Shown here piece after piece: positions 33,292 through 43,050 of a stretch of 64,000 nucleotides of DNA (positions within the stretch are counted from its first letter, which is position 1; each line of letters starts with the position of its first letter). Below the pieces are notes generated by a model. That model worked only from the letters and a program-made list of their open reading frames with translations, searched no databases and was not told where the DNA came from. Made by a program: the position numbers and the translations under genes. The DNA is from JBEKTW01 sp049515655 (GTDB taxonomy: Bacteria; Bacteroidota; Ignavibacteria; UBA10030; SZUA-254), in NCBI GenBank assembly GCA_049515655.1, contig JBEKTW010000019.1, forward strand, positions 10,647 through 74,646, read 5' to 3'.

Positions 33292-35733
33292 CTAAAAGTC
33301 GAATTCACGTTGCGCATTTTTCCCTTTGAAGCCCCTACGTCTTCTGACCTTTAACATATCCTGAAATTCCTTTTCCGATAGAGCTCGCACCCCAAACTCC
33401 AGTGCTTTGTCGGCCTTTGAACCAGGTTCTTTACCGACAACAAGGTAGTCAGTTTTCTTACTCACTGAGAGCGCAACGCTGCCCCCCCGCATGCGAATTT
33501 GTTCCCACGCCTCATCGCGCGTCATGGAATTCAGGGTACCCGTTACAACAAAAGTCTTCCCAACAAAACGGTTGTCCGTTGCCGTCGCCTCTTGACCAGA
33601 TTGGCCGAGTTCACCTTTAGGAGATATCTTTAAGAGCTTCAAACGCGTCAAGACGCTCTTCCCATATTCGGATTTGAAAAACTCTATAAGACTTCTGGCC
33701 ACGACCGGGCCAATCTCGTCAGACAATCCTATGGTTGGAAAACGGCGTTCCCGGGTCTTGATTTTGCTCTTGAGCTTTTGACGTTGCTTTTTAAGTGAAT
33801 GCTTTTCCTCACCTCGCCCTTTGCCAGCATTCTCTTGATTCGCTTCTAGAGCGGCTAGCTCACTGCGCAGACCTTGCAACTCGTTGGTCATGCGAACTTT
33901 CAAGGCTTCGGATTCAGCCCTTAGCGAATAATTTTTGCTAAGGCGAATATTCAGCTCTCTTTGAAGAACAGAATTTCTTTTCCCTCCCTCTGTCAATAGA
34001 CCCTGAAGAAGTCTCGATTCGGCCAAATCGTCGAGGTCTCGATGGAGTCGCGACAATTCGTAAGCTGTGGTTTCGCCAACGTTTGGAATTCCTAGTGCGT
34101 GCAGCCAACGTGCGAGGGACATTGATCGCGCCCTCTCTAGCCCGGCAAGAACTTTGGATGCCCTTTTTTGCCCAAATGCTCGTGAATTTTCCTTTGTGCC
34201 AAGATTCAAGGAACCCAGATGCGCTAAGGTCAGATCAAAGAGATCGAGTGGTTCCTTCGCCAGACCGCTTTCAACAAGCTTCTCAGCGACAACACCACCA
34301 ACACCCTCGATATCCAAAGCGTTTCTCTGAGCAAAGAATTCTATGCGTCGAACAGTTTGTGCGGGACAGCTTGCAACATTTTCGCAACTCCATGCCGCTG
34401 CCAATTGTTTCTTTGACCTCTTCCCTGATTTGACTTCTCGCCTTACTATGGCGGCACCACAGCTAGGGCATTTGCCATTAATGTATTCATAGAAGTTGAA
34501 TTTCGGAGGTTGTGGCGTTGGACGTTTCGCTTTCTCGACGCTTATTACGGCTGGTATAACCTCACCCGCCTTTTCAATTATCACAGTGTCGCCGATACGA
34601 ATGTCTTTCTTCTTAATTTCTTCCTCATTGTGCAACGTGGCGCGGGAAATCGTCGAGCCTGCGAGAAATACCGGCTCGAGCTCGGCAACGGGAGTAAGGA
34701 CACCGGTACGTCCCACCTGCACGGTAATAGCCTTGACTTTGGTTTGGGCCTGTTCATGAGAGTACTTGTATGCAATCGCAAATCGGGGGGCCTTTGCGGT
34801 CGAACCAAGCCGTTTCCACTGTTCCAGACTATTCACCTTTATGACGGCCCCGTCGATTTCGTAGGGGAGGCTGGATTCAATACTCTGCAGTTTTTCAATG
34901 GCACGAATGACTCCATTGAAGTCTTTGCATTTCCACCATTTCTTATGAATCGGAAGACACAGATCTTTAAGAAGCTTAAGCACTTCAGCCTGCGTTTTCA
35001 TCCGAGCGGCTTCGCTATTCGCGATCCCATAAAATACTGCGCCCAGCGGCCTCTTGGCAACCGCACTCGGATCCAATTGCTTCAGTGAACCTGCGCATGC
35101 ATTGCGTGGGTTGGCAAATCTTTCTTCGCCGTTGCGCTCACGTTCAGTATTGAGAGTCTCAAATCCATCGATACCGATATAAGCTTCGCCACGGACCTCG
35201 ATGACAGGTGGAGTGGATCGATCAGCGAGTCGCAGTGGGATACTTTTGATGGTTTTCAAATTGGCTGTGATGTCGTCCCCTGTTTTGCCGTCCCCACGGG
35301 TGGCCCCAGTGATTAATTCGCCCTGCTCGTATCGCAACGATATGGACACACCGTCGATTTTAGGTTCAACCACATATTCTATTTTTTCGCCGGTGAGAAG
35401 TTTGCGGACCCTAGCGTCGAAATCACGCAGTTCATTAATGTCATAGGTGTTGTCCAATGACATCATGGGGACAGAATGATGGACACTCTTGAATCCTTTA
35501 AGGGGTTGGCCACCAACTCGCTGAGTGGGTGAATCAGGCCTTACGAGGCCAGGATTTTGCTCTTCAAGTTTCTTGAGTTCAGCGTAGAGCTTGTCGTACT
35601 CGGAGTCCTGGATTTCCGGTTGGTCAAGGACGTAGTACAGATGATCATGGCGGCGCAACTCCTTTCGAAGTTTCTCCACTTTCCGGACGATCGTTGCATC
35701 CGCGATCTTTCTTCTACTCTGTTCCGGCGCCAT
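33292..35733 (-). CDS. ligA: NAD-dependent DNA ligase with coiled-coil insertion
   Basis: 813 residues, about 140 longer than usual LigA. Domain order: Ia (YYVLDQPEIQDSEYD), adenylation domain with catalytic K125 in EPKIDGVSI, RGDGKTGDD, OB fold, a zinc finger with C422, C425, C450, C456 (the middle spacing is long), HhH repeats, and a BRCT domain (726-795). A highly charged helical insertion of about 90 residues (about 575-665, e.g. RSELAALEANQEN) splits the HhH domain between NVGETTAYEL and GLSDEIGPVVA. Codon use is more AT-rich than in neighbours, suggesting acquisition. It overlaps the rodZ-like gene by 20 bases. Confidence 0.92.
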   Translation of the reverse strand: MAPEQSRRKIADATIVRKVEKLRKELRRHDHLYYVLDQPEIQDSEYDKLYAELKKLEEQNPGLVRPDSPTQRVGGQPLKGFKSVHHSVPMMSLDNTYDINELRDFDARVRKLLTGEKIEYVVEPKIDGVSISLRYEQGELITGATRGDGKTGDDITANLKTIKSIPLRLADRSTPPVIEVRGEAYIGIDGFETLNTERERNGEERFANPRNACAGSLKQLDPSAVAKRPLGAVFYGIANSEAARMKTQAEVLKLLKDLCLPIHKKWWKCKDFNGVIRAIEKLQSIESSLPYEIDGAVIKVNSLEQWKRLGSTAKAPRFAIAYKYSHEQAQTKVKAITVQVGRTGVLTPVAELEPVFLAGSTISRATLHNEEEIKKKDIRIGDTVIIEKAGEVIPAVISVEKAKRPTPQPPKFNFYEYINGKCPSCGAAIVRREVKSGKRSKKQLAAAWSCENVASCPAQTVRRIEFFAQRNALDIEGVGGVVAEKLVESGLAKEPLDLFDLTLAHLGSLNLGTKENSRAFGQKRASKVLAGLERARSMSLARWLHALGIPNVGETTAYELSRLHRDLDDLAESRLLQGLLTEGGKRNSVLQRELNIRLSKNYSLRAESEALKVRMTNELQGLRSELAALEANQENAGKGRGEEKHSLKKQRQKLKSKIKTRERRFPTIGLSDEIGPVVARSLIEFFKSEYGKSVLTRLKLLKISPKGELGQSGQEATATDNRFVGKTFVVTGTLNSMTRDEAWEQIRMRGGSVALSVSKKTDYLVVGKEPGSKADKALEFGVRALSEKEFQDMLKVRRRRGFKGKNAQREFDF

Positions 35734-36556
35734 TCTTCTGTAGCTCCTGAAATGTCTTCCACGACAACGTTATATTGTAGAGCGGCTTCCTATTCCTGTT
35801 CAGCTCACCGATTCTCTTCCCATTCAAGAAGAACGAGACGGCGCGAGCGTTATCGAGGGAAAGGAGGAAATAGTCCTTCGCCTTCATACGAACATGATTG
35901 TGCGGGGCGAGGGAATATTCCTTTGCCAGCACTCCGTCGGCGACGATTCTCACCCAGACACTCTCGCTCGAAGCGGCTTCAAGAACAAGACTGTCCGGCG
36001 TCACACCACTCGAGGGTCTTGATGCGGAAGAGAGGTACGAGTCAACTGCCTTGTCACCGGGTTTTTGGCGACGCTCCTGGTCTTTCACCACCTGGGTAAA
36101 CGAGAGCTCCTGAACCGACTCGGACTTGCGTCCTCTCTGCATCCACAGAAGTGAAAGAGTCAGACCCGCGATAACAAGAATCGCAAGAAGAAGCAGAACA
36201 TTCACCTGACGACCTTTGTTGGCTTTCGCCGGGAGGGATGGCGACCCGGGCAGGGCTGCACCCTTCATTTCAGCGAGAACCCGACCCTCCTGCGGCGCCG
36301 GTGACCCTCCATCGGTGCGGTCGCTTCTCTGCGGGTCACGGTCGCCCTCCATGGAAATATCCGAAAGACTCAGCCCGAGTTGCCCGGCGTAGCCCTTGAC
36401 GAACGCCCGGACGTACGTCTCCGGGAGGTCCGGTTGTATTCCATCCTCAAGTTGTTGGAGATATTTCCGATTGATGCGCGTCGCCGCCGCAATATCTTCA
36501 AGCGAACGGCCTTGTGCTTCGCGAGCGCGTCGAAGTTGTTCACCGGGCGGCTTCAT
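35714..36556 (-). CDS. RodZ-like helix-turn-helix membrane protein
   Basis: 280 residues. Order: HTH domain (LRRAREAQGRSLEDIAAATRI...LEDG, residues 8-50), a Pro/Ser-rich linker, one membrane span (VNVLLLLAILVIAGLTLSLLW, about 115-136), and a periplasmic DUF4115-type beta domain (SVWVRIVADG...ARAVSFFLNGKRI). RodZ links MreB to the wall elongation machinery; this is the likely role. It precedes ligA with a 20-base overlap. The gene ends in QELQKNGAGTE. Confidence 0.85.
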   Translation of the reverse strand: MKPPGEQLRRAREAQGRSLEDIAAATRINRKYLQQLEDGIQPDLPETYVRAFVKGYAGQLGLSLSDISMEGDRDPQRSDRTDGGSPAPQEGRVLAEMKGAALPGSPSLPAKANKGRQVNVLLLLAILVIAGLTLSLLWMQRGRKSESVQELSFTQVVKDQERRQKPGDKAVDSYLSSASRPSSGVTPDSLVLEAASSESVWVRIVADGVLAKEYSLAPHNHVRMKAKDYFLLSLDNARAVSFFLNGKRIGELNRNRKPLYNITLSWKTFQELQKNGAGTE

Positions 36557-36661
36557 GAAACGCGTAAACGATGGATGATGGAAAGTGAGTTGTAGTTTGG
36601 CTTAGCGTCTCACACATGTGAGTCGCAGATTTCATCGTGTTTCTTAAATGAGGCAACAGGG

Positions 36662-38899
36662 TCACTCCGGCCGGCCATCGAGCAGCGAGCGCACCTTGAG
36701 CGCCAGGTCCTCGGACTCATAGGGCTTCTGGATAAACCCGTCTGTTGATTCCACGAAATTCCCCTCGTCCACCATGGCCTCGCTGTATCCGCTGCACACA
36801 AGAACCTTCAGGCCGCTGTGTTGTTGCTTGATGAACTCGATGGTTGTCCGCCCATCCATGCGGGGCATATTCATATCGAGGATTACGAGGTCGAAAGGTG
36901 GGTGCGTGCTCCTTAATTTTTCCATGGCCTCTCTTCCATCGAACGCTTTCTCGACATGGTATCCCAAGTTCTCCAGAATATCCACTCCCACTTCGCTCAC
37001 TGACGCCTCATCCTCAATCAGAAGTAAGCGCTCATTCCCGCCCACAGGTTCTTGTGAGCCATGCAGTTCGCGCTTCAAGGGTTCCTTCCCGGTGATCCGC
37101 GGCAAGTAGATTGTGAAAATCGTACCCGCGTTGATCTCGCTCTCCACATTTACATATCCGTTGTGGCTGCGTACCACTCCATGGACAACGGACAGCCCCA
37201 GCCCGGTCCCTTTGGTAGCTTCCTTTGTCGTGAAAAACGGCTCAAAAATGCGATGGAGGATGCCCTTGGAGATACCTGCCCCCGTATCCGCGACTGAAAC
37301 CATCACATAATCTCCCATCTTCCCTTCCGCAAACTGGTTCGCTTGCCGTTCATTCAGAACGACCGGTCCGCATCGGATACTGAGAGTGCCGCCGTTCGGC
37401 ATGGCGTCGCGGGCGTTGAGGCAGAGATTCAGCAACGCCTGCTGCAGCTGCCCTTCGTCCCCCATAACGACGACCGCTTCTGAGGAAGGCACACATTTGA
37501 TTGCGATTGCTTTTGTCGTTGTGGCTTCAAAGAGCCGCAGCGTTTGGTCGATCAGCGTATTCATGTCGACCAGGCGGACGTGGGGGTTCGTTTTTCGGGC
37601 GAAAGTCAGAAGCTGGCGCGTTACGGCCGCGCCCCGGCGCGAGGAGGTTTCGATGAGATCCACATACTTCATCCATCGCGGGTCGTCTTTCAGCTTCCTG
37701 CGCATAATGGAAGCCGAGCCTAGAATCGAAGTCAGGATATTGTTAAAATCGTGGGCAACTCCTCCGGCCAAATTACCAATGCTGTCAATTTTCTGCGCTT
37801 GCAGAATCTTGGCTTCCATTTTCTTCTTTTCCGTGATATCCCGCAACACCATGCGCGCCAGTGAAGGTTTTCCGTCAGCATCGTACACAATGGAGGAATT
37901 GACGCTCACATCGATGAGTGTTCCGTTATGCTTTTGCACCTGTTCCTCGACATCCTTCAATTCTTCGCCCCGCTCGAACAACTTTTCCAGATTCATACGA
38001 ACATGGTCATGCTGCGCTTCCGGATAAAGTTTCAGCAGCGGACGGCCGATAATGTCCTCTTTCCTGATCCCGAGCACCTCACTTTCGGTGAGATTGCAGT
38101 TAACGATAATGCCACGCCGGTCGACGCTGTGGTACATGTCCGGTGAATGTTCGTACAGGTCGGCATAGCGCCGCTCCGAAAGCTTCACCTGTTCGAACAG
38201 CGACGCGTTATGAAGAGCGACGCTCACCTGGTTGCCGAACGCCTGGAGCAGCGCGATTTTCCCCTGGACGAAGGATTTTTCTTCTTTGCCCGCGATGATC
38301 AACATTCCCGCAAGAGTTCCCTGCCGCTCCAACGGAATTGAACCAACCGCTTTGATGCCAATGCCTTTACACTCCAGGGACAGACATTGATCGAACCGTA
38401 GGTCCGCCAAGCGGTAGAGACTGGGCTCACGCACCCATGCCATCGCTTCGTCATTCACCGAAACATCGGAAGAGAAGAATTTCACCGCCGTTCCCGATTG
38501 GTGTTTGAGAACGGGATGGTCGGTTTCCAGCAGATATATCCAGCCAAAATCCGCGCGCATCAGCTCCATCACTTTCAAGAGCGCACTGTGCATGACGTAA
38601 TTGAGCTCCACTGAATGGTTCACCGATTCGGCAATCGTGTTCAACGCAAGAAGCTCGCGGCGTTGTTCTTCGAGCTGTCGTCCGTACTTGACCGTAAAAA
38701 ATACGCTGGTGAAACCAATGACTCCAACGGTTACGATACTGATGAAGTCCAGCCATCCAAGGCTCTGGCTCATTCCAAAATGTGCCGTTATGATTGTCAG
38801 CATGGCGACAACAACGGCGGTCGAGGCGACCATCTGGGACTGTTCTACAAGTCCAAGGGAGGTATAAAATCGACGGATAGCGTTGATGATGCGTTTCAT
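36662..38899 (-). CDS. Hybrid sensor histidine kinase with receiver domain
   Basis: 745 residues. Two N-terminal spans (24-40, 52-72), a GAF domain (about 85-235), a PAS domain (about 245-355), HisKA with H383 (GGVAHDFNN), HATPase with NLCLNARDAMPNGG, DTGAGI and GTGLGL, and a C-terminal receiver with D675 in LVILDMNMPRMDG. The GGVAHDFNN form is that of NtrB-like hybrid kinases. The signal and the output are unknown; no DNA-binding regulator is adjacent. It diverges from the exopolysaccharide genes at 39082, so it could regulate them, but this is inference. Confidence 0.92.
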   Translation of the reverse strand: MKRIINAIRRFYTSLGLVEQSQMVASTAVVVAMLTIITAHFGMSQSLGWLDFISIVTVGVIGFTSVFFTVKYGRQLEEQRRELLALNTIAESVNHSVELNYVMHSALLKVMELMRADFGWIYLLETDHPVLKHQSGTAVKFFSSDVSVNDEAMAWVREPSLYRLADLRFDQCLSLECKGIGIKAVGSIPLERQGTLAGMLIIAGKEEKSFVQGKIALLQAFGNQVSVALHNASLFEQVKLSERRYADLYEHSPDMYHSVDRRGIIVNCNLTESEVLGIRKEDIIGRPLLKLYPEAQHDHVRMNLEKLFERGEELKDVEEQVQKHNGTLIDVSVNSSIVYDADGKPSLARMVLRDITEKKKMEAKILQAQKIDSIGNLAGGVAHDFNNILTSILGSASIMRRKLKDDPRWMKYVDLIETSSRRGAAVTRQLLTFARKTNPHVRLVDMNTLIDQTLRLFEATTTKAIAIKCVPSSEAVVVMGDEGQLQQALLNLCLNARDAMPNGGTLSIRCGPVVLNERQANQFAEGKMGDYVMVSVADTGAGISKGILHRIFEPFFTTKEATKGTGLGLSVVHGVVRSHNGYVNVESEINAGTIFTIYLPRITGKEPLKRELHGSQEPVGGNERLLLIEDEASVSEVGVDILENLGYHVEKAFDGREAMEKLRSTHPPFDLVILDMNMPRMDGRTTIEFIKQQHSGLKVLVCSGYSEAMVDEGNFVESTDGFIQKPYESEDLALKVRSLLDGRPE

Positions 38900-39081
38900 T
38901 GCTCGCTCACTGGTGAAATGTAAAAAGAAACCGCATGACAGTCAACTTCCTCAATCGCGAATGAATCGGCGACGGCCTGCACACCCACACCCCGTAGTTT
39001 GGTTGTTTGCGGCGAAAAAGTTATGTTGAGATGTTCGTTGAGGGAAATTCTGCTCCACAAGGTTTATTATACCGGATTATA

Positions 39082-42000
39082 ATGGATTTGAAATATGTAT
39101 CTTTGATTGTCCGATTACTCCTGTGTTTTGTCGTTTATGCCGTCGGGGTCGCAGTCTCTCCGGCTCAGTCACAACAAAACAAACGCGTTCTCATTCTGTT
39201 CGAGGGAAACGACCTTCCCTTGAGTTATGCGCGGGGCGACGCGCGCCAGCTCGCGATGTTGCTCGGTCATTTCAGCGTTGAGCATAGGGTCAAGGCGGTG
39301 AATTCCTATGCAGCGGGAGAGATCAACAACTATGATGTTACCTTCTTCATCGGGTTCAGCAAACAGTACGACCCTCCCGATCGCTTCCTGCGCGACGTAC
39401 ACAAGACCGGGAAACAGATCGTCTGGATGAACACCGGATTCGACTATTTCTGCAAATCGTATGATGTTCGCGGCCGGTTCGGGTTTTCATTCGTGAAACT
39501 CGACACGGTCTCCAACTATAACGTCGTCAAATCGCGAAATCAGACATTCACGAAAGGGGAACCGAACCTGAATATCGTTTCGATCGCAAGCGGCAAGCAT
39601 GCCGACGTGCTGGCGACGGCGTATTCAAGTTCAACGCGACATGAAGCCCCTTATATCATTCGCAGCGGGAATTTCATGTACATCGCTGATTCACCGTTCG
39701 CCTCGTCAACGGAAACAGACCGCTACATCCTCTTCGCCGACATGTTGCACGATATCCTGGGCGAGCCCCACGAGGAGAACCACCACGCGCTTTTGCGTAT
39801 CGAAGACGTCGACGTCTTTGAAAGTCCTGGCAAGCTCCGGGATATTGCCGATATGCTTTCTTCAAAACATATCCCTTTTCTTGTCGGTATCATTCCGTTC
39901 TTCGTCGACCCCGAAGCCGGAACACGTTTGAGCATTTCCGATAAGCCGGAATTTGTGGATGCCATTCACTACATGGTCGCGCACGGCGCGACGATTGTCA
40001 TGCACGGCGTAACGCATCAGTACCTGGGCGTCACGGCAGTCGATTACGAGTTCTGGGATGGAAGCGTCGACCATCCGATTAAAACCGATTCAAAGGAATA
40101 CGTCGAGCGAAAGTTGAGAACGGGACTTGAAGAATGCTGGAAGAACAACATCTACCCCCTCGTGTGGGAAACACCCCATTACGCCGCCTCCCAGCTCGAC
40201 TATCCCGTCTTTGGCACTTTTTTCAGCACGTGCATGGAGCAGCGTCAGGTCATCGACGATATCAACTACGGCCAGTACTTCCCCTACATCATTGAACACG
40301 ATTTGTACGGACAGCGCATCATCCCGGAGGATCTTGGTTATATTCCACTTGACTCAAACGCGCAGGTTGAGGAGGCGGGCGTGCATGCCTTGCTCCAGGG
40401 TGCGAAAGCTCAATTGGCCGTTCGCGACGGCTTTGCCTCCGCCTTTATCCATCCGTTTGTCGACATCAGGTACATTGAGGAATTCGTCGACGGTGCGCTC
40501 GACCTTGGATACACTTTCATGGATGTGAAAAACGAGCAGGCCTTCGTGAAGCTGAAAGACCGCTTTGTCGCAACGGGGAATCAACAGGTCGAAATCACAT
40601 TGGCGGATCAATATCTCAGAGAAACGTGGCTCCGACAGGATGGAGAGGTTGACCATCGGGATATCTCGCAAGATCGCATCCGCGGACCGTTCAAGAAAAA
40701 CGTTCAGGTCCCCGAGGGACAGATTTATATCGCGGAACCCATGGAGTACCGCGAAGCAGAGCTGACATGGTTTGAAAAACTCCGAACCCAGACAAAAACG
40801 ATGTGGGAAGGTCTGATTCAGCATGAGCAATCTTTTGAGGAAGCTCGCGTGGCCATTCTCTGGGATGCTCGTGCTAGGCCCGGCGGTGGTGTGCTCAATG
40901 ACCAGGCGAGTTTCGTCTCGGCGTTTCGTTCGCTCAATATCCCGGTCGACACCCTCGCGGGGGACAGCGTGGAAAACCTGAGCGACTACAATCTCCTGGT
41001 CGTACCGTATCACCAGGTTGACCGACTCTCAAACCGCGACTATGACCGCATCGTGCAATTTGTTGAGAGCGGGGGCAACCTCATCACCGACGGAAAGAAC
41101 GGCCTGGCGGAAGAGCTCGGGGTTCGCTTCGCAAAATCGTCCATCAAAGTAGAGCGCATGCGGGATCACCTTTTTCCGGAGGACCCGCTTGTTCTGAATC
41201 GCCCGGATATCATGACGCGGTTTGAGATGGAGAAAAACGACGAGGTATTGTGCATCGACGAGCGAACGGATGCTCCAATCGCAGTCGGGAGAGAATATGG
41301 GGAAGGCAAGTACATTTTTCTCGGGATCCGTTTTGATCCCGTGAGTACCGGCGGCTACAGCAGATTTCCGTACCTGATGGAGTATGTCAGGAGCTTCTTC
41401 AAGCTTCAACCGATCCTGAAGCGCGAGCATCTCGAAATGTACTTCGACCCGGGGTTTCGACATAATATTAGCGTCGAAGACCTCGTGAAGCGTTGGACGA
41501 CGGAGGGCATTCGCATACTCCATGTTGCGGGATGGCACCAGTACCCGACATGGTCGTACGACTACGGTAGACTTATCACGCTGTGTCACGCAAACGGTAT
41601 TTTGGTATACGCATGGCTTGAGCCGCCGCAAGTCTCGGAGAAATTCTGGAAGGGACACCCTGAGTGGCAGGAGGAAAACTACAAGAAGGAGGCAATCCGG
41701 CCGTCCTGGCGTTTCCTGATGGCGCTGGCGAACCCGCAATGCCTTGACTCCGTCAAAACCACCTACAAGGCATTTCTCCAGGAATACGATTGGGATGGGG
41801 TCAATCTTGCCGAGCTGTACTACGAATCCGACAGAGGACCTCAGAATCCAAACCTCCTGACGCCAATGCATCCCTCCGCACGTGAGGAGTTCAGACGAAA
41901 GGCTGGGTTTGACCCGGCATTGCTGTTCGACTCTCTTTCAGACCATTACTGGAAACGAAGTCCCGAATCATGGAAGAGTTTTGAAGATTATCGGGTCGAC

Positions 42001-43050
42001 GAGTTGACACATCTGCACGAAGAATTCCTGAAGATGATCGGTGAGGTGCAATCAACCAAGCCGCATCTGGAGACGGTCGTGACGGCAATGGACAATTTGG
42101 GGAATCCAGAACTGCGCATGTATTTCGGCGTCGACATCAACCGCATCATCGAATTGAAGAAACATTATAAGTTTACACTCCAGGTTGAAGACCCTCAGTC
42201 CGAATGGTCAAAGGATCCCCGGCGCTACAGGCAACTTGCCCAGCGTTACCAGGCGCTGTCCCGCCGCGATGACAACGTCATGGTCGACCTGAATATTCTG
42301 CAATTCCGTAATGACAGTATTCCCACGCCTTTCCCGACTCTCATTCAAACCGGGATTGAAGGCTACGAACTTGTTCGCTCTGCTGCGACAGGAGCTGACA
42401 GGTTCACCATCTACTCCGAATCCAGTGTCCGGCCCCAGGACCTCCGCATGATGAGTTACGCCAGCTCGGCGAGGGCGGAATTGCACCGCATCCCGGACGG
42501 ATGGGTCGTCAATTCACCGTTCCCGGTCGTTCTCGACCTCCCGAAGGAATTCGTTTCCGTGAGAACATCGAAGGGAGATCGACTGAGCTCGGAGCAGGGA
42601 ATGTTCCTTCTGCCGAGCGGTCATGACACACTCATTGGTGAAAGGCGAACGACGGGTCCGTTCACCCCCCTCTCAGCGAGAGGACAGCTTCTATCGCTCA
42701 CCGGGGAATTGACCCAGCTGAGCCAATCGAGCAGGAGTATTAAGTTCTCCTACCGGAGTGCCGTGCGTTGCATTGCCTCATTCAGTCACCGGCCCTATGC
42801 GTTGATTGTCGACGGGAAGGAATTGAATGCCTCGCCGATGCAAGGCTATCATCGTTTCAGTGTGACCCTCCCGCCGGGCGAACATGAATGCATCGCGGTG
42901 CTTGAGACAACTGTTTCCTACGGCATTGATCTCACGAGTTTCTGGTCGTCGTGGCTGATTGTGGCTTTCGGCTTTATCTCGGGTGCCGCCTTGTTTTCAT
43001 TCTACGCGGTCGTCAGATTCTCCCGCCCACAAAAACCCGGAAGCGCATGA
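39082..43050 (+). CDS. Large DUF2334 (deacetylase-like) / glycoside-hydrolase-like exported protein
   Basis: 1322 residues from ATG 39082; an in-frame TTG at 39007 is possible but would bury the signal peptide (LIVRLLLCFVVYAVGVAVSPAQS). Order: a Rossmann-like domain, a DUF2334 polysaccharide-deacetylase-like domain (LLRIEDVDVF, IVMHGVTHQYLG, AFIHPFVDIRY), a glutamine-amidotransferase-like domain (VAILWDARA...NLLVVPYHQV...GGNLITDG), a TIM-barrel, family-unassigned hydrolase-like domain (GIRILHVAGWHQYP...GVNLAELYYES), a beta region, and a final membrane span (SSWLIVAFGFISGAALFSFYAVV). It overlaps the GT2 gene by 4 bases. The layout recalls PgaB, which deacetylates and cuts poly-GlcNAc, but the domains differ. 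Confidence 0.75.
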   Translation: MDLKYVSLIVRLLLCFVVYAVGVAVSPAQSQQNKRVLILFEGNDLPLSYARGDARQLAMLLGHFSVEHRVKAVNSYAAGEINNYDVTFFIGFSKQYDPPDRFLRDVHKTGKQIVWMNTGFDYFCKSYDVRGRFGFSFVKLDTVSNYNVVKSRNQTFTKGEPNLNIVSIASGKHADVLATAYSSSTRHEAPYIIRSGNFMYIADSPFASSTETDRYILFADMLHDILGEPHEENHHALLRIEDVDVFESPGKLRDIADMLSSKHIPFLVGIIPFFVDPEAGTRLSISDKPEFVDAIHYMVAHGATIVMHGVTHQYLGVTAVDYEFWDGSVDHPIKTDSKEYVERKLRTGLEECWKNNIYPLVWETPHYAASQLDYPVFGTFFSTCMEQRQVIDDINYGQYFPYIIEHDLYGQRIIPEDLGYIPLDSNAQVEEAGVHALLQGAKAQLAVRDGFASAFIHPFVDIRYIEEFVDGALDLGYTFMDVKNEQAFVKLKDRFVATGNQQVEITLADQYLRETWLRQDGEVDHRDISQDRIRGPFKKNVQVPEGQIYIAEPMEYREAELTWFEKLRTQTKTMWEGLIQHEQSFEEARVAILWDARARPGGGVLNDQASFVSAFRSLNIPVDTLAGDSVENLSDYNLLVVPYHQVDRLSNRDYDRIVQFVESGGNLITDGKNGLAEELGVRFAKSSIKVERMRDHLFPEDPLVLNRPDIMTRFEMEKNDEVLCIDERTDAPIAVGREYGEGKYIFLGIRFDPVSTGGYSRFPYLMEYVRSFFKLQPILKREHLEMYFDPGFRHNISVEDLVKRWTTEGIRILHVAGWHQYPTWSYDYGRLITLCHANGILVYAWLEPPQVSEKFWKGHPEWQEENYKKEAIRPSWRFLMALANPQCLDSVKTTYKAFLQEYDWDGVNLAELYYESDRGPQNPNLLTPMHPSAREEFRRKAGFDPALLFDSLSDHYWKRSPESWKSFEDYRVDELTHLHEEFLKMIGEVQSTKPHLETVVTAMDNLGNPELRMYFGVDINRIIELKKHYKFTLQVEDPQSEWSKDPRRYRQLAQRYQALSRRDDNVMVDLNILQFRNDSIPTPFPTLIQTGIEGYELVRSAATGADRFTIYSESSVRPQDLRMMSYASSARAELHRIPDGWVVNSPFPVVLDLPKEFVSVRTSKGDRLSSEQGMFLLPSGHDTLIGERRTTGPFTPLSARGQLLSLTGELTQLSQSSRSIKFSYRSAVRCIASFSHRPYALIVDGKELNASPMQGYHRFSVTLPPGEHECIAVLETTVSYGIDLTSFWSSWLIVAFGFISGAALFSFYAVVRFSRPQKPGSA

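Noticed and set aside
42951..43046. Upstream extension of the GT2 gene
   Set aside because: It overlaps the coding end of the large exported protein; the ATGA overlap at 43047-43050 is the natural start.
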